From assembly GCF_002933275.1 (NCBI RefSeq), contig NZ_PSSX01000002.1:1-64000 (forward strand): DNA of 64,000 nt, in the 5' to 3' direction. Source of the stretch: Marinobacter maroccanus (GTDB lineage: Bacteria > Pseudomonadota > Gammaproteobacteria > Pseudomonadales > Oleiphilaceae). The notes under the pieces were generated by a model. That model was given only the letters and a program-made list of their open reading frames with translations. It was not told where the DNA came from and made no database searches. Below are positions 34,368-44,253 of this stretch, piece by piece. Position 1 is the first letter of the stretch; each line of letters starts with the position of its first letter. A program made the position numbers and the translations under genes.

Positions 34368-35333
34368 ATGCGTTTACTCGTCCTGGCTCTTCTGCTTGTA
34401 AGCCCCCTGTGTTTCGGCAAAACCGTTGTAATCATCCAAAGTTACCATCTGGAATATAAATGGGACGCAGATTACATCGACGCTGTACGATCTGTGCTTG
34501 GGGATGATCACGACATTCACGTGTTCGAACTCGACACCAAACGTCTGTCGAAACCGGAGTGGCCACAGAAAGTGGCTGAAATCCAGAGCAACATTGCGAA
34601 CATCAACCCCGATGTTGCTATCCTCGGTGACGACAACGCCTTTGCATTGATGGCTGATCACCTGGTCGGGCAGCAGATTCCGGTTGTTTTCCTTGGCGTG
34701 AACGGCGGCCCTGTTCAGCACCCTACCCTCGAGCACCCCCTGGTTACCGGCATCCTTGAGCGTCCGTTTTTCTCGGAAAGCATCCGTCATCTGAGAAAAA
34801 TACTCCGGCAGAAGGATCGCTTCCTGGTTTTGATGGATGACTCACCTACCATGCGCAACGCAGTCAACGAGTACTTCGGAGACAAGCGTCAGACCACGAT
34901 CTATGGCTCAGAGCTGGACATCGTCCTGACTAACGACAAGGACACCTGGCTGGACACTGTGGTGAATGCCCATGAGCGCTATGATGCTGTTGTGCTGGGC
35001 ACCCACCACACGATCCGGGACAAGAAGGGCCAGTACGTCATACCTCACGATCTGTTAAAGGAAGCCTTTTATCGGGCCCAACTCCCCCTGTTTTCGTTCT
35101 GGGATATTTTTGTTGGCGAAGAACAAAGCATTGGCGGTTTTACTATCTCGGCCCACCAGGAGGGGCTTACTGCAGCCCGACTGGCATCGCTGATTCTTAA
35201 TGGCGTCAAACCAGACCGAATTCCCCATCTGAAATCTCTGAGCGGCCACTATGTCTACAGCGAAAGCGGACTGGCGCACTGGAACCTGCAACTGTCGCCT
35301 CTGATTGCCAGTCAGTCTAATTTCGTTGAATAG
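34368..35333 (+). CDS. Periplasmic ABC-type substrate-binding-like protein
   Basis: A 321-residue exported protein with a signal peptide (MRLLVLALLLVSPLCFG, cleavage before KTVVI). The fold is type I periplasmic binding (VVIIQSYHLEYKWDADYIDA; NPDVAILGDDNAFALMAD; VPVVFLGVNGGPVQ), resembling the ABC_sub_bind family of orphan binding proteins. No permease or ATPase gene is near. The next gene, 117 bases on, encodes a chemoreceptor, so a role in delivering a chemoattractant signal is plausible. GGAACAACT precedes the ATG as ribosome site. Confidence 0.75.
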   Translation: MRLLVLALLLVSPLCFGKTVVIIQSYHLEYKWDADYIDAVRSVLGDDHDIHVFELDTKRLSKPEWPQKVAEIQSNIANINPDVAILGDDNAFALMADHLVGQQIPVVFLGVNGGPVQHPTLEHPLVTGILERPFFSESIRHLRKILRQKDRFLVLMDDSPTMRNAVNEYFGDKRQTTIYGSELDIVLTNDKDTWLDTVVNAHERYDAVVLGTHHTIRDKKGQYVIPHDLLKEAFYRAQLPLFSFWDIFVGEEQSIGGFTISAHQEGLTAARLASLILNGVKPDRIPHLKSLSGHYVYSESGLAHWNLQLSPLIASQSNFVE

Positions 35334-35450
35334 ATTCTGATTGCGGGTCTTCCATGGGGCCGGGGCCGATCTCACCAACCGAACTCAGAACTTCAGGTTT
35401 GATCGGCCCTGCCGTTAACCATAAAAACAATCCGATAAAAGGGTCGTACT

Positions 35451-37454
35451 TTGGCTTCTTCATTCCTTGAATCCGCAGAGCGCAAATTAGGCGTACCGGG
35501 CAAGCTCCTGATTGCGCCCGTTTTTGTTCTCATACTCTTCGCTTCCGTTACCTTTTTCAGCGTTTCCGAGTTCCAGCAACTTGACCAACGCATGAACACG
35601 GTCGCTCGGGATCTGGCACCGGAAACGGCCATTGGCACCGAGTCGGTAATCAGCGTATACCGAATGCGCCTGAGGGTTTTCGACTACTACGCAACCGGCC
35701 ATGAGGAGACACTCCAACGCTTTGATGAACTGGAGGCCGATTTCAACGCCGTTATGGCCAGAGCACAGGAAAACATTCAGGAGCCGGAGCGCGCCAAGCT
35801 TGTGGACCGAATTGAAAACACCACCAAGAGCTATATCGACGCCTTCAGGAACGAGCTGGTACCCGCGAAACGACAAGTGCTCGCCATTATTGATCAGAAG
35901 TTGGACGAGCACGGCCCCAATGCAACAAAAGCGCTCAGGCTGGCGCTGAACGGTGTCGCGAACCGGGAGCCAGACAGTGAACTCAGAGCCGGGCTGGAGC
36001 AACTCCTCAACGATGCCCTGATCATGCGGATGACTGCCGAACGGTATCTGGCAAATGGTGACGAGGATTCGAAAAAAGCGCTCGGCTGGGCGATTGAAGA
36101 TCTGTCCGACGCACTGAACCTGATCGATGCGGAGAATGGCCCGGAATTCGTCCAGGTTTATCTCAATACGGTCGTGGAAGAACTTGGGAGCTACCGAGCA
36201 GCAGTTCAGGAGATGCTTGAGCAACAGAGCATCCTGGTAGACGTGAAGTCCAGTAAACTGGACGTTCTGGGGCCTGAAATCGCGAGTATGACCCGAGAGC
36301 TTGAAGCCAGCATTTTCGACGCGCTTGAAGTAGAAGCGGATGAAGCAACGGCGGAAACAGACCTCGCACTCAAATTCACGCTCGCCGCTTTCGCTGTGTC
36401 GGCGGTTCTTGGACTGATCGTTGCAGTGGTGATGAGTCGCCTGATGGGCTCTAGCGTAAAACGGGCGAAAACGGAGATTCTGGGCTATCTCGACGACATC
36501 GCCAACAACAACGGTGACCTGTCCACACGGCTCACTCCCGGCCGCCCCGATGAGATCGGTGATTTTATTGGCGCCGTAAACACCTTCCTGGAAACCCTGG
36601 AGGAAACAATCTCCCAGATCGTGACGGCTTCTCGCCGGCTTACCGGCGAGTCTGAATCCCTTTCGGGCATAACGGAGCGCACCACTGCCAACTCCGAGCA
36701 GCAGCGCGACCAGATCACTCAGGTGTCTGCCGCCATGCAGGAAATGGTCTCAACCTCAGAAGAAATTGCTTCAAACACCAGTGATACCGACGAATCGGCC
36801 CGCAAGGCCTCCTCACTGGCCGATTCCGGTCAGGAAACGGTGGGATCAGCTATTCGCGCCGTTACCAACCTTGCCAATCAGGTGGAAAAAGGATCAACCC
36901 GCATCCAGCAACTGGAGAACGAGTCAGCAGAGATTGGCAATGTCCTGGCGGTGATTCAAAGCATTGCGGAACAGACCAATCTCCTGGCCTTGAACGCCGC
37001 CATCGAGGCGGCCCGTGCCGGCGAAGCAGGACGGGGGTTTGCCGTGGTTGCCGATGAGGTTCGCGGCCTGGCCAGGCGGGTGCAGGAATCGACCGTAGAC
37101 ATCGAGCGGATAGTCTCCCAGCTTCAAAGTGGCGCCGCCGGCGCGGTCGTGGACATGAGCAAGGCCAAGCAGATGGCCGAGCAAGCCAGCGAAGAGGCAA
37201 GCAAATCGGGCGAGGCACTCACCGATATTCTCGCCGCGGTTAACAACATCGTCGAAATGACAACCCAGATCGCCAGCGCCACCGAACAACAAAGAGCAAC
37301 GGCGGCGGAGATGACCCAGAATGTGGAAATCAGCAGTGGCGCCATCGAGGAGCTGGCCGGGGATATTTCCCAGGTAAACCAGTCAGGCCGATCTCTGGCG
37401 GACATGGCCGATGAGCTGAACAGTCTGGTTCGACGCTTCCGGACGAGCGATTAA
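35451..37454 (+). CDS. Methyl-accepting chemotaxis protein
   Basis: Chemoreceptor of 667 residues. One transmembrane span near residues 19-40 ([19 protein letters not shown]), a long helical periplasmic ligand domain (about 45-300), a second span near 305-328 ([20 protein letters not shown]), a HAMP-type linker ([20 protein letters not shown]), and the signalling domain with the conserved tip [20 protein letters not shown] (about 504-523) and [17 protein letters not shown]. Methylation-type helices follow. The start, listed as TTG or nearby (MASS...), is preceded by GGTCGTAC, so the ribosome site is not obvious. It is directly downstream of the binding-protein gene, a likely ligand-sensing partner. 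Confidence 0.9.
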   Translation: MASSFLESAERKLGVPGKLLIAPVFVLILFASVTFFSVSEFQQLDQRMNTVARDLAPETAIGTESVISVYRMRLRVFDYYATGHEETLQRFDELEADFNAVMARAQENIQEPERAKLVDRIENTTKSYIDAFRNELVPAKRQVLAIIDQKLDEHGPNATKALRLALNGVANREPDSELRAGLEQLLNDALIMRMTAERYLANGDEDSKKALGWAIEDLSDALNLIDAENGPEFVQVYLNTVVEELGSYRAAVQEMLEQQSILVDVKSSKLDVLGPEIASMTRELEASIFDALEVEADEATAETDLALKFTLAAFAVSAVLGLIVAVVMSRLMGSSVKRAKTEILGYLDDIANNNGDLSTRLTPGRPDEIGDFIGAVNTFLETLEETISQIVTASRRLTGESESLSGITERTTANSEQQRDQITQVSAAMQEMVSTSEEIASNTSDTDESARKASSLADSGQETVGSAIRAVTNLANQVEKGSTRIQQLENESAEIGNVLAVIQSIAEQTNLLALNAAIEAARAGEAGRGFAVVADEVRGLARRVQESTVDIERIVSQLQSGAAGAVVDMSKAKQMAEQASEEASKSGEALTDILAAVNNIVEMTTQIASATEQQRATAAEMTQNVEISSGAIEELAGDISQVNQSGRSLADMADELNSLVRRFRTSD

Positions 37455-37530
37455 TTCGGCGCCGGAATGTCGCTAACCGGCCTTCACTGTATATCGTACC
37501 GCAGCATCTTGGGATTCGCTGGTTTGACCG

Positions 37531-37788
37531 TCAACTCTGCAACCGGTCTTTGAATACCTTCCAGTCGATCACGTTGCCGTCGGAATCAAAGTGAACGTAG
37601 CCACGGAAGCTGGGGTCATCTTCCCAGGCTTTCACAAAGCCAACAGTTTCACCGGCATCGGAAACGATCTCAAAGGCTTCACTACGGGCGTGGGCTATTT
37701 CAGTGTCGGGTTCAGTATCTGAACGCTTGAGGGTAACGGAGGAGTCTAAAGGCAAGGTACTTCGAAGGAATTCCTGGATCATCGTCAA
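37531..37788 (-). CDS. Small hypothetical protein
   Basis: An 85-residue soluble protein with no recognised family. It reads as a compact domain (SDAGETVGFVKAWEDDPSFR then YVHFDSDGNVIDWKVFKDRL) resembling small beta-rich regulatory or DUF modules. GAGAGC before the ATG gives a ribosome site. It is convergent with the chemoreceptor gene and isolated from other genes. Confidence 0.6.
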   Translation of the reverse strand: MTMIQEFLRSTLPLDSSVTLKRSDTEPDTEIAHARSEAFEIVSDAGETVGFVKAWEDDPSFRGYVHFDSDGNVIDWKVFKDRLQS

Positions 37789-37943
37789 GCTCTCCTTTCA
37801 GGGTGAACCGGTGTGGTTCTGGAGGTAGCCTAACTATAAGCGGATCCGGTAATAGAAAATACAGATTCAGATCAATTTTCTTAGATTTTTTCGAGATAAA
37901 AACGCTTTAAGAACAATGGCATATTTCATTCTTGTGACAATGC

Positions 37944-37988
37944 GTAACCTTCCGAGCTGATTATTTTTCAACCAGTTCAGAAGGTTAC
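37944..37988. repeat. 9-bp inverted repeat downstream of the DUF1127 gene
   Basis: GTAACCTTC (37944-37952) and GAAGGTTAC (37980-37988) are perfect mirror images with a 27-base loop that itself can pair partly (GAGCTGATT against AACCAGTTC). It lies just past the stop of the small DUF1127 gene on the minus strand and may be its 3' stem-loop. It lacks a T-run. Confidence 0.4.
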
Positions 37989-38016
37989 CTTAGCCATTGC
38001 CAATCGCATGTAACGA

Positions 38017-38169
38017 TCAGAATTTCCAGAACGGAGTACTCAGTTTCTGTTCAACCAGCTCCGGGGAAAATCCAACGTCATTAAGCAACCGACGATCCAT
38101 TGTCATTACCAGGTGGATAAAGTTGCGCTTCATCCGCCAGGCTTTGTATAGAGAAGCAGCTCTTTTCAT
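38017..38169 (-). CDS. DUF1127 small protein
   Basis: A 50-residue basic protein, MKRAASLYKAWRMKRNFIHL continuing to DRRLLNDVGFSPELVEQKLS. The DRRLLxDxG motif is the DUF1127 (YjiS-like) signature. The start follows AAGGAG (about 38179-38184); an earlier ATG at 38174 is stopped after two codons. Larger DUF1127 proteins regulate metal or phosphate use in some alphaproteobacteria, but small gammaproteobacterial forms are unstudied. It is followed by a possible 3' hairpin. Confidence 0.8.
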   Translation of the reverse strand: MKRAASLYKAWRMKRNFIHLVMTMDRRLLNDVGFSPELVEQKLSTPFWKF

Positions 38170-38276
38170 TTCATGACTCCTTAGTCAACCCAAAATGTCG
38201 GTCTATCAAAACCGGGACCTTGTTTAATTAGGATCCTATTCTAGGCTTGACGAGGAGTTTTCTGAATACTTGGAAA

Positions 38277-38292
38277 CCCCTATAAACAGGGG
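38277..38292 (-). terminator. Candidate terminator after the YdcH-like gene
   Basis: On the minus strand the stop of the YdcH-like gene is followed about 50 bases later by CCCCT-GTTTAT-AGGGG and then TTTCC. The stem is short (5 bp) and the T-run weak, so this is a marginal call. Confidence 0.35.
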
Positions 38293-38339
38293 CTCCCAGC
38301 ATTTTCAGGCTGCACTATCGTTTCATTTTTATAACGGTT

Positions 38340-38591
38340 TCATGACGCCTTGCCGTTTGAAATCAGCACCTGGTAAAGGTCGTCCTTGAGCTGTGCCCGC
38401 TTCTGCTTCATGCGATGCAGTTTGTCGTCTCCTATGGGAGAGTCCCGCTTTTCCAGCCCTTTAATTTCGTGATCAAGCTCCGTGTACTCCTGAAGCTTTT
38501 CATTGAACCTCAGGTCATTGCCCTTGAGTTCCTGAATAAGGTCTTTGTACTGGGGGAATTCTAGGTGAAGCTCGTGGCTGGAAATGCCCAT
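38340..38591 (-). CDS. YdcH-family (DUF465) small protein
   Basis: An 83-residue helical protein: SSHELHLEFPQYKDLIQELK, then FNEKLQEYTELDHEIKGLEK and HRMKQKRAQLKDDLYQVL match the DUF465/YdcH pattern (x-H-x-L-x-x-E-F-P and a basic K-x-x-R-x-x-L-K-D end). Function unknown; short members of this family are common in Proteobacteria and are often induced on entry to stationary phase. GGAGAG precedes the start. Confidence 0.85.
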   Translation of the reverse strand: MGISSHELHLEFPQYKDLIQELKGNDLRFNEKLQEYTELDHEIKGLEKRDSPIGDDKLHRMKQKRAQLKDDLYQVLISNGKAS

Positions 38592-38758
38592 CGTTTTACT
38601 CTCCTTTTCTTTGCAGAGTGTTGATCAAGGCTGATCACCTTCAGCATAGACGAGCGTGCCAGTTTCTGGGCGTCTTTGACAAATCGCTAATTACGCACGA
38701 CGTTGCATGGGTATAGCATGATGGTACGTTATCCAGTTACGCCTCGGGACACTTGCGA

Positions 38759-39727
38759 ATGACCTTTGCACGAATTACCGGCACCGGTTCTTACCTGCCT
38801 GACAACATTGTTACCAATAAAGACCTTGAGAAGATGGTCGACACCACCGACCAGTGGATTCGCGAGCGCACGGGAATCGAAAGACGTCACATAGCCATCG
38901 AAGGCCAGACCACGGTGGATCTGGCCGAGCAGGCTGCAAAAAACGCCATCGATGCGGCAGGCATTAAAGCGGAAGACATTGATCTCATTGTTTTTGCTAC
39001 CTCTACGCCGGACAAGATCTTTCCAAGCTCCGCATGCATCCTGCAGGCTCGCCTGGGCATTCATGGCTGCCCTGCTTTTGATATCCAGGCCGTTTGCAGC
39101 GGTTTTGTTTACGCACTGGCAACAGCGGAAAAATTCATTAAGACCGGCAGCAGTAAGAAAGCACTGGTCATTGGCGCCGAGGTCTTTTCCCGCATTATTA
39201 ACTGGGAAGATCGCGGGACCTGTGTCCTGTTTGGCGATGGCGCCGGTGCGGTGATCCTGGAAGCCGATGAAGAAACCGGCATCCTTTCTACCCATATTCA
39301 CGCTGATGGCCAGTATGCGGACTTGCTGCACGTTCCCTGCGGTATTGCCGATGGCTACGACCAGGTAAAAGCGGGGCGCGCGTTTGTCGAGATGAAAGGC
39401 AACGAAGTGTTCAAGGTGGCGGTAAACACCCTGGGCAAGATCGTTGATGAAACCCTTGCGGCGAACCAGATGCAGAAATCGGAGATCGATTGGCTGGTTC
39501 CGCACCAGGCCAATCTTCGCATCATCTCGGCCACGGCAAAGAAGCTGAACATGTCCATGGACCAGGTTGTCGTAACGGTTAATGAGCACGGCAACACGTC
39601 TGCCGCATCCATTCCCCTGGCTCTTGATGTCGCCGTTCGTGATGGGCGAATCAAACGCAACGAGGTGCTTCTCCTTGAGGCCTTTGGTGGTGGCTTTACC
39701 TGGGGTTCGGCATTGCTCCGGTACTGA
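38759..39727 (+). CDS. fabH: 3-oxoacyl-ACP synthase III
   Basis: Initiating condensing enzyme of fatty acid synthesis (acetyl-CoA plus malonyl-ACP). The catalytic triad is present: Cys113 in AVCSGF, His in [11 protein letters not shown] (about residue 245) and Asn in [10 protein letters not shown] (about 275). ATG 38759 is preferred (322 residues); TTG 38753 is an alternative two codons earlier. It is followed by a strong terminator, so it is probably a single-gene unit. Confidence 0.95.
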   Translation: MTFARITGTGSYLPDNIVTNKDLEKMVDTTDQWIRERTGIERRHIAIEGQTTVDLAEQAAKNAIDAAGIKAEDIDLIVFATSTPDKIFPSSACILQARLGIHGCPAFDIQAVCSGFVYALATAEKFIKTGSSKKALVIGAEVFSRIINWEDRGTCVLFGDGAGAVILEADEETGILSTHIHADGQYADLLHVPCGIADGYDQVKAGRAFVEMKGNEVFKVAVNTLGKIVDETLAANQMQKSEIDWLVPHQANLRIISATAKKLNMSMDQVVVTVNEHGNTSAASIPLALDVAVRDGRIKRNEVLLLEAFGGGFTWGSALLRY

Positions 39728-39765
39728 TTGCTGACTTTCTGGCTTCTACCGGGCTTGGTTCAGGA

Positions 39766-39797
39766 ACGGGCTTCAACATCAGTTGAGGCCCGTTTTT
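39766..39797 (+). terminator. Rho-independent terminator after fabH
   Basis: A 12-bp stem, ACGGGCTTCAAC (39766-39777) with GTTGAGGCCCGT (39782-39793, one G-U pair), closes a 4-base loop and is followed by T at 39793-39797. It lies 38 bases after the fabH stop. Confidence 0.85.
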
Positions 39798-39827
39798 CAT
39801 TGTGTTGACCGCACCCCGTCAGATAGA

Positions 39828-39843
39828 CTGTATTTTTATACAG
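39828..39843 (+). promoter_or_regulatory. LexA (SOS) box upstream of yebG
   Basis: Perfect CTGT-N8-ACAG operator (CTGTATTTTTATACAG) about 30 bases before the yebG start. A -35 element TTGACC lies at 39805-39810, and with 17-base spacing the -10 overlaps the box, so LexA binding would block transcription directly. Confidence 0.85.
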
Positions 39844-39873
39844 TACAACCAACGCTCACTGCGAGGAATAACC

Positions 39874-40146
39874 ATGGCAGTACAAACAGTCTACTTTTCT
39901 GATAGGGACGGCCTGGATATGGCACTGAAAAATCCTGAGACGATGCTGTTCACTTCAAAAGCCGAAGCCGACGCCCGGGACAAGGTGCTCGAACTGGCCG
40001 AGGAAATTCAGGTATTCCTGGCCCGCAAGGTGGAAGGTCTGGGAGACGATCTGGCGGAACGCTGCGCCATGGCCATTGCCGAGGATAAAGATCTGTTCCA
40101 GAAGGCTCTCAAGAAGCCTGAGCTGCTGAACGCAGAACAGGAATAG
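39874..40146 (+). CDS. yebG: YebG-family SOS-response protein
   Basis: A 90-residue protein matching E. coli YebG in its core: FTSKAEADARDKVLELAEEI in place of FTSKKEADAYDKMLDTADLL, then the AEDKDLFQKALKKPELL tail. Start ATG 39874 follows GAGGA. YebG is a LexA-controlled protein of uncertain function, and a consensus LexA box lies directly upstream. It is convergent with the dabA gene, with a palindrome between them. Confidence 0.85.
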   Translation: MAVQTVYFSDRDGLDMALKNPETMLFTSKAEADARDKVLELAEEIQVFLARKVEGLGDDLAERCAMAIAEDKDLFQKALKKPELLNAEQE

Positions 40147-40154
40147 AAAGCAGT

Positions 40155-40174
40155 GGCGGCCAGCGCTGGCCGCC
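40155..40174. terminator. Perfect palindrome between convergent yebG and dabA
   Basis: GGCGGCCAGC and GCTGGCCGCC make a 20-base perfect palindrome between the stops of yebG (40146) and dabA (40181). No T-run follows on the plus strand; bidirectional termination is the likely role. Confidence 0.5.
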
Positions 40175-40180
40175 CTCTCA

Positions 40181-42637
40181 TCACACTACTGCTATCCAGC
40201 TGCCATTGTCGTAACGTTCGGCACCGTTGTCGGTCATCCGATGCAGGCTCACCCACTGGTTTTCCACCAGCGCCGCCACGTCAGGTTGCTTGTGCAGGAC
40301 TGATTCAATCCGCTCCGCAGGGGCATCAATCAGAACCGTCAGGCGAACCGGTTCATGGCGCCAGTAGGTGCCGTCGTGAACAGACTGCAACGGAAGGCCA
40401 ATTCTCAAATGCGTGCCATTGCCTTCCACCACTCCGACATTGCCCCCAACCACCGAATGCAGCAGTTTGTTGCCGGAACCATACACTCCCGGTACGGTGA
40501 CCGATGCAAAGTACTGGAGGTTGATCCAGTTGGCGACAACCATGGGTGCCGCCAGAAGTGCCTCAAGAAGACCGCCATCGTTGTCCAGTTCCGGGTCGTA
40601 GTCGTGCAGGAAAACCCGGCCCGACAGATTGCAGCCCCGGGTCTTGTCCCGTTTGGCAAAGATGATCGCGGCATTGTTGGCCAACCCCCACTCCGGGCGC
40701 ACCTCGGACCAGTCCCGGGTGCGGGTTTCCATGGCCTGTTTGAGGTTTTCATCGTCCAGACCATTCAGTTTCAATGGTGTGGCCCGCTCCTTGCGCACGC
40801 GGATGCCGGCCTCTTCAAACCCGGTTTCCAGGTCAGCCAGCTTCTGTACGTGGGAATCCGGGACCAAATGGCGATCGGCAATCGTAACCTTGTCCGTCGC
40901 TGTGCAATGTTCGGCAGCCAGCGCCCATGTGAAATCCGGGATCTTGATACCTTCGGCTGCCAGCCCCGCCCGAACCTGGGGATCATTCACCAGGCGAGCC
41001 GCAAGCCGCGCATTCACGCCGCCGCTCTGACCACCGCAAGCGCCGCAGTCCAGACCCGCCTGGTTCGGGTTGTTGTCGGTATGACTACCGTGGCCCACCA
41101 GGACCAGCAAGGGTGCGAAGCCCCTGGTGAGTGACATACCACGGAGCATGTTTGCAGCCAGCGCCACCTTCTCGGCATCCGATAGCGGATCTCCCCCATG
41201 GTTGTGCACCAATCGACCCTCAACGCCCTCTTCCTCTCTGGCTTTGTGGCCTTTCTTCAATGAATCTTTCACCAGTTTCCAGGCCCAGGCCAGCCCGGTT
41301 GTCTCCACCAGCGTGAAAGTCGACAGGCTGGTATATTTCGCCTTTCTTACTGATTCCCGGGCGATCTCTCTCTGATCCCGTGATCGATTCTGGGCCAGGT
41401 CCTCGCGCAGGCTGCCCCTGGTGTCGATTAACCGGTACGAGGCGGGCAACAGCCCCGGCAAACGGCGGGTTGGAGCGTAGGGTCCATGGGGCTGGTGGTC
41501 TATGGGCATTCCGAAGAATCCGGCAAAGCCGAGTGTCTGAACACCGGGGAGAACATACTCAAGGTGCCGGCGCATCACTTCCGAGCGGACATCAATACAG
41601 AAAACGGCCTGAGCAACCGGTGTTTCGCTTTCCGGATCTGATGCAGGTTGTCTTTCCGGAACAGCCGCGAGTGCCCGCCAGAGCGAACGCTGATAGCCGA
41701 TTTCAAAGGCACGCTGCCAAACCCATAGCCTGCTGCGGTTGTCATGGTCACCGCTGCGACGCGCCCGCGCTCTCTGCTTCTGCCACTCGGCTTTCTGGCC
41801 CGTGGAAGCAAAGGCAACACCTGCGCATTCCCAAACCAGCATAATGGCCAGAATTTCCGAGCAGCGGTCCGATGAGCGACCCTCGAGGCCGGCCCGCCAG
41901 TCCTCGCCGCGGCACCAGGACGCCCAGCCGTTCACTTTCAGCAGCAAGCTGTGGCACAGGGCCTCCAGCTCCTCTCCTGAGACATGAATCCGCTTTATGG
42001 CGTCCAGAATGGCCTCATCCATGTCGTCAGGCAGGGTTTTGAAGAAGGCCCTGGCGCCCTTGAGCCCGGTACTGAAATCCAGCGACAGATCCTGGCGGAT
42101 TGACTCCAGCCAGAACTGGAACAGACTCGTGTCCGTGTTATCGCCAGCGGCTGACCAACGACCCTGTCGCTGATCGAAGAAGGCGCCACAAACCCGCGAC
42201 ACCTGATCACACGCTGTGTCGGCCAAACCAGCGCCTTCGTCGTCGCCGCTTGCATCCTTGTACGTATCGAGAATGGAACTCCTCAGGGGCGCTGCTGTAG
42301 AAGGATTGCGACCGAGCCAATCCAGGTACCAGGCAATGTTCCGCTCGTCACCGCGCTCGGCGATGCTGGCCTGCAGATCCTCCTCGCGGATTCGGCCGCC
42401 CTCCCAGGCCTCCCGGTAGTACTCTGTTGGCATGAGCATGCTGAATCCGCCGCGCTCGCCGAGCACCTGATCGGCCCGCGAGGCCGGAAGATGACGCAAC
42501 CCCCAGAACGAATTCACAGCAATCCACTGGTCCAGGGGCCAGACCGGGGCGATCAGGTCGCAGGCCTGCCGGAACGGCTTTCGCCAGCCATCGTTCATTA
42601 CCTGCAACTCAGGTACCGACACGCAGACGTTACTCAT
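40181..42637 (-). CDS. dabA: Inorganic carbon transporter subunit DabA (DUF2309/UPF0753)
   Basis: Large cytosolic subunit, 818 residues, of the DAB pump that converts CO2 to bicarbonate using ion motive force. The beta-carbonic-anhydrase-like zinc residues are seen: Cys347 and Asp349 in FCIDVRSE, and later His516 with Cys531 in VGHGSHTDNNPNQAGLDCG. The N-terminus WPLDQWIAVNSFWGLRHLPA is typical of DUF2309. It follows dabB with a 4-base overlap. GGAGAG is the ribosome site. A LysR gene is divergent from the pair. Confidence 0.93.
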   Translation of the reverse strand: MSNVCVSVPELQVMNDGWRKPFRQACDLIAPVWPLDQWIAVNSFWGLRHLPASRADQVLGERGGFSMLMPTEYYREAWEGGRIREEDLQASIAERGDERNIAWYLDWLGRNPSTAAPLRSSILDTYKDASGDDEGAGLADTACDQVSRVCGAFFDQRQGRWSAAGDNTDTSLFQFWLESIRQDLSLDFSTGLKGARAFFKTLPDDMDEAILDAIKRIHVSGEELEALCHSLLLKVNGWASWCRGEDWRAGLEGRSSDRCSEILAIMLVWECAGVAFASTGQKAEWQKQRARARRSGDHDNRSRLWVWQRAFEIGYQRSLWRALAAVPERQPASDPESETPVAQAVFCIDVRSEVMRRHLEYVLPGVQTLGFAGFFGMPIDHQPHGPYAPTRRLPGLLPASYRLIDTRGSLREDLAQNRSRDQREIARESVRKAKYTSLSTFTLVETTGLAWAWKLVKDSLKKGHKAREEEGVEGRLVHNHGGDPLSDAEKVALAANMLRGMSLTRGFAPLLVLVGHGSHTDNNPNQAGLDCGACGGQSGGVNARLAARLVNDPQVRAGLAAEGIKIPDFTWALAAEHCTATDKVTIADRHLVPDSHVQKLADLETGFEEAGIRVRKERATPLKLNGLDDENLKQAMETRTRDWSEVRPEWGLANNAAIIFAKRDKTRGCNLSGRVFLHDYDPELDNDGGLLEALLAAPMVVANWINLQYFASVTVPGVYGSGNKLLHSVVGGNVGVVEGNGTHLRIGLPLQSVHDGTYWRHEPVRLTVLIDAPAERIESVLHKQPDVAALVENQWVSLHRMTDNGAERYDNGSWIAVV

Positions 42638-44253
42638 GATCTCTCCTCCAGTCTGAACGGATGATGGGGAACCCGGCGAAACATGGTGGGCACCTTCAGG
42701 GCTTCCGAAGCCAGGAATCGCGTCAGCCGATCAAACGGCAACTCAAGGTAAAGCCCCTGGCGGAAATGGGCACAGAGGCCGCGAGTTGCCGGGAACCGGG
42801 CGCCAAACACGATCATCAGGGAACAGGCGGCCAACAACGTGACCATTGCCGAAGCAACCGCCCAGGCTGCAGTCGGGATAGCGAACCCTTCATGCACGGG
42901 CACTGCCGGGCCAACCATGAAGTGCAAAAGTGAGTAGACGGGGACCAGAAGCACCGCCAGGCCGACAAGACGCAGCTTCACGGGAGTCGTTGCTCCGGCC
43001 GGAATGCCCATTGCCGCTGCAGACACCGCCAGCACCAGCAGCGCTCCGAATACCGGGTTGTTCTCGACGATCCAGGGCGCCTGGACCAGAATGGCAGCCG
43101 CCACCAGGCCGGTTGAGCCGGCCCAGAACAGCCGGCTGGCCGTCGGCGATTCCGGGAAGCGAGTTGCTGCTGAAACGGCTACGGTACGACCGGAGGCCAG
43201 GAAGGAATGCGCCTTATAGAGCGAATGCGCCAGAAGGTGCAGCAGAGCCAGGGTGTATGCCCCCATACCGATTTCGAACAGCATAAACCCCATCTGGGCG
43301 CAGGTAGACCACGCCAGAGCATGCTTGACCGAGTACTGGGTCATCATGGTCAGGACCGCAACGAAGGCTGTCATTCCACCAATCACCAGAAGAATCATGT
43401 GGCCGGCCGTGAAACCATCGAAAACCGGGAACAGGCGCAGCCAGAGGAACCCGCCCAGGTTGATAACCCCGGCGTGGAGGAGCGCAGAGACCGGCGTCGG
43501 GGCTTCCATTACCCGGATAAGCCATCCATGGAAGGGAATCTGGGCACACTTGAGCACTGCCGCCAGGGCCAGAACAACCGACGCAACCGTCAGCGCCGTG
43601 GATCCGCCGGCTCGGGCGGCCTCACTCTGAACCATCTCCGGCAGGTAAAAGGTGCCATAGTGAAGATACAGGGCCACCACACCGGAAATAACCAGTGCAT
43701 CGCCCACCCGGCTGACAATGAACTTCTGGACTGCCGCCATGCGCGCCTGGGGACGGTCCTGGTAGAGGGTGAGCAAATGATGCAAGGCCAGGCTGACACC
43801 AATCCAGGCACCGGCCAGAATCAACAGGTGGTTGGTGAACACCAGAACCAGAACTGAGGCAACAGTCACCAGGAACCATGGGAGAAACCGGTCACGGCCC
43901 GGATCCTGGCTGAGATAATTGTCGGCAAAGCGCAGGATCACCCAGCCAATGAAGGCAACCATGAGGGCCATCCAGACTGCGATGCCGTCCGGGTAAAGAC
44001 CAAATCGACCGCCAAGGGTCGCAAGAGAGTTGCTGTTACCCCCAACCTGGCCTTGTACCAGCAGCAACACACCCACCATCAGGGACGCAGCCATGGAGGC
44101 CACCATCATCCATCCGGCGAGGCGCCAGCAGTGGTTCAGCTTAAGGGGGCTTTTCAGCCAGCCACTCAGACCGGCCAGCACGAAAAGGCTCACCGGCAGC
44201 AGCAGCCAGATTGCGAGGATCAATAGCGATGACAATTCGGCGATCGGATTCAT
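42634..44253 (-). CDS. dabB: DabB, proton-conducting membrane subunit
   Basis: A polytopic membrane protein of the NuoL/MrpA antiporter family, about 14 spans, 539 residues, with key helices such as HALAWSTCAQMGFMLFEIGM and LHLLAHSLYKAHSFLASG. ATG 44253 (MNPIAELSSLLILAIWLLLP) follows AGGAGG; an upstream in-frame reading to 44355 has no ribosome site and would overlap the LysR start region. DabB couples ion flow to CO2 hydration by DabA. It is divergent from the LysR-type regulator over about 100 bases. Confidence 0.92.
   Translation of the reverse strand: MNPIAELSSLLILAIWLLLPVSLFVLAGLSGWLKSPLKLNHCWRLAGWMMVASMAASLMVGVLLLVQGQVGGNSNSLATLGGRFGLYPDGIAVWMALMVAFIGWVILRFADNYLSQDPGRDRFLPWFLVTVASVLVLVFTNHLLILAGAWIGVSLALHHLLTLYQDRPQARMAAVQKFIVSRVGDALVISGVVALYLHYGTFYLPEMVQSEAARAGGSTALTVASVVLALAAVLKCAQIPFHGWLIRVMEAPTPVSALLHAGVINLGGFLWLRLFPVFDGFTAGHMILLVIGGMTAFVAVLTMMTQYSVKHALAWSTCAQMGFMLFEIGMGAYTLALLHLLAHSLYKAHSFLASGRTVAVSAATRFPESPTASRLFWAGSTGLVAAAILVQAPWIVENNPVFGALLVLAVSAAAMGIPAGATTPVKLRLVGLAVLLVPVYSLLHFMVGPAVPVHEGFAIPTAAWAVASAMVTLLAACSLMIVFGARFPATRGLCAHFRQGLYLELPFDRLTRFLASEALKVPTMFRRVPHHPFRLEERS

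Noticed and set aside
38759-39727. fabH as part of a secondary metabolite cluster
   Set aside because: A strong terminator follows it and no neighbouring biosynthetic genes are present; it reads as housekeeping fatty-acid synthesis.
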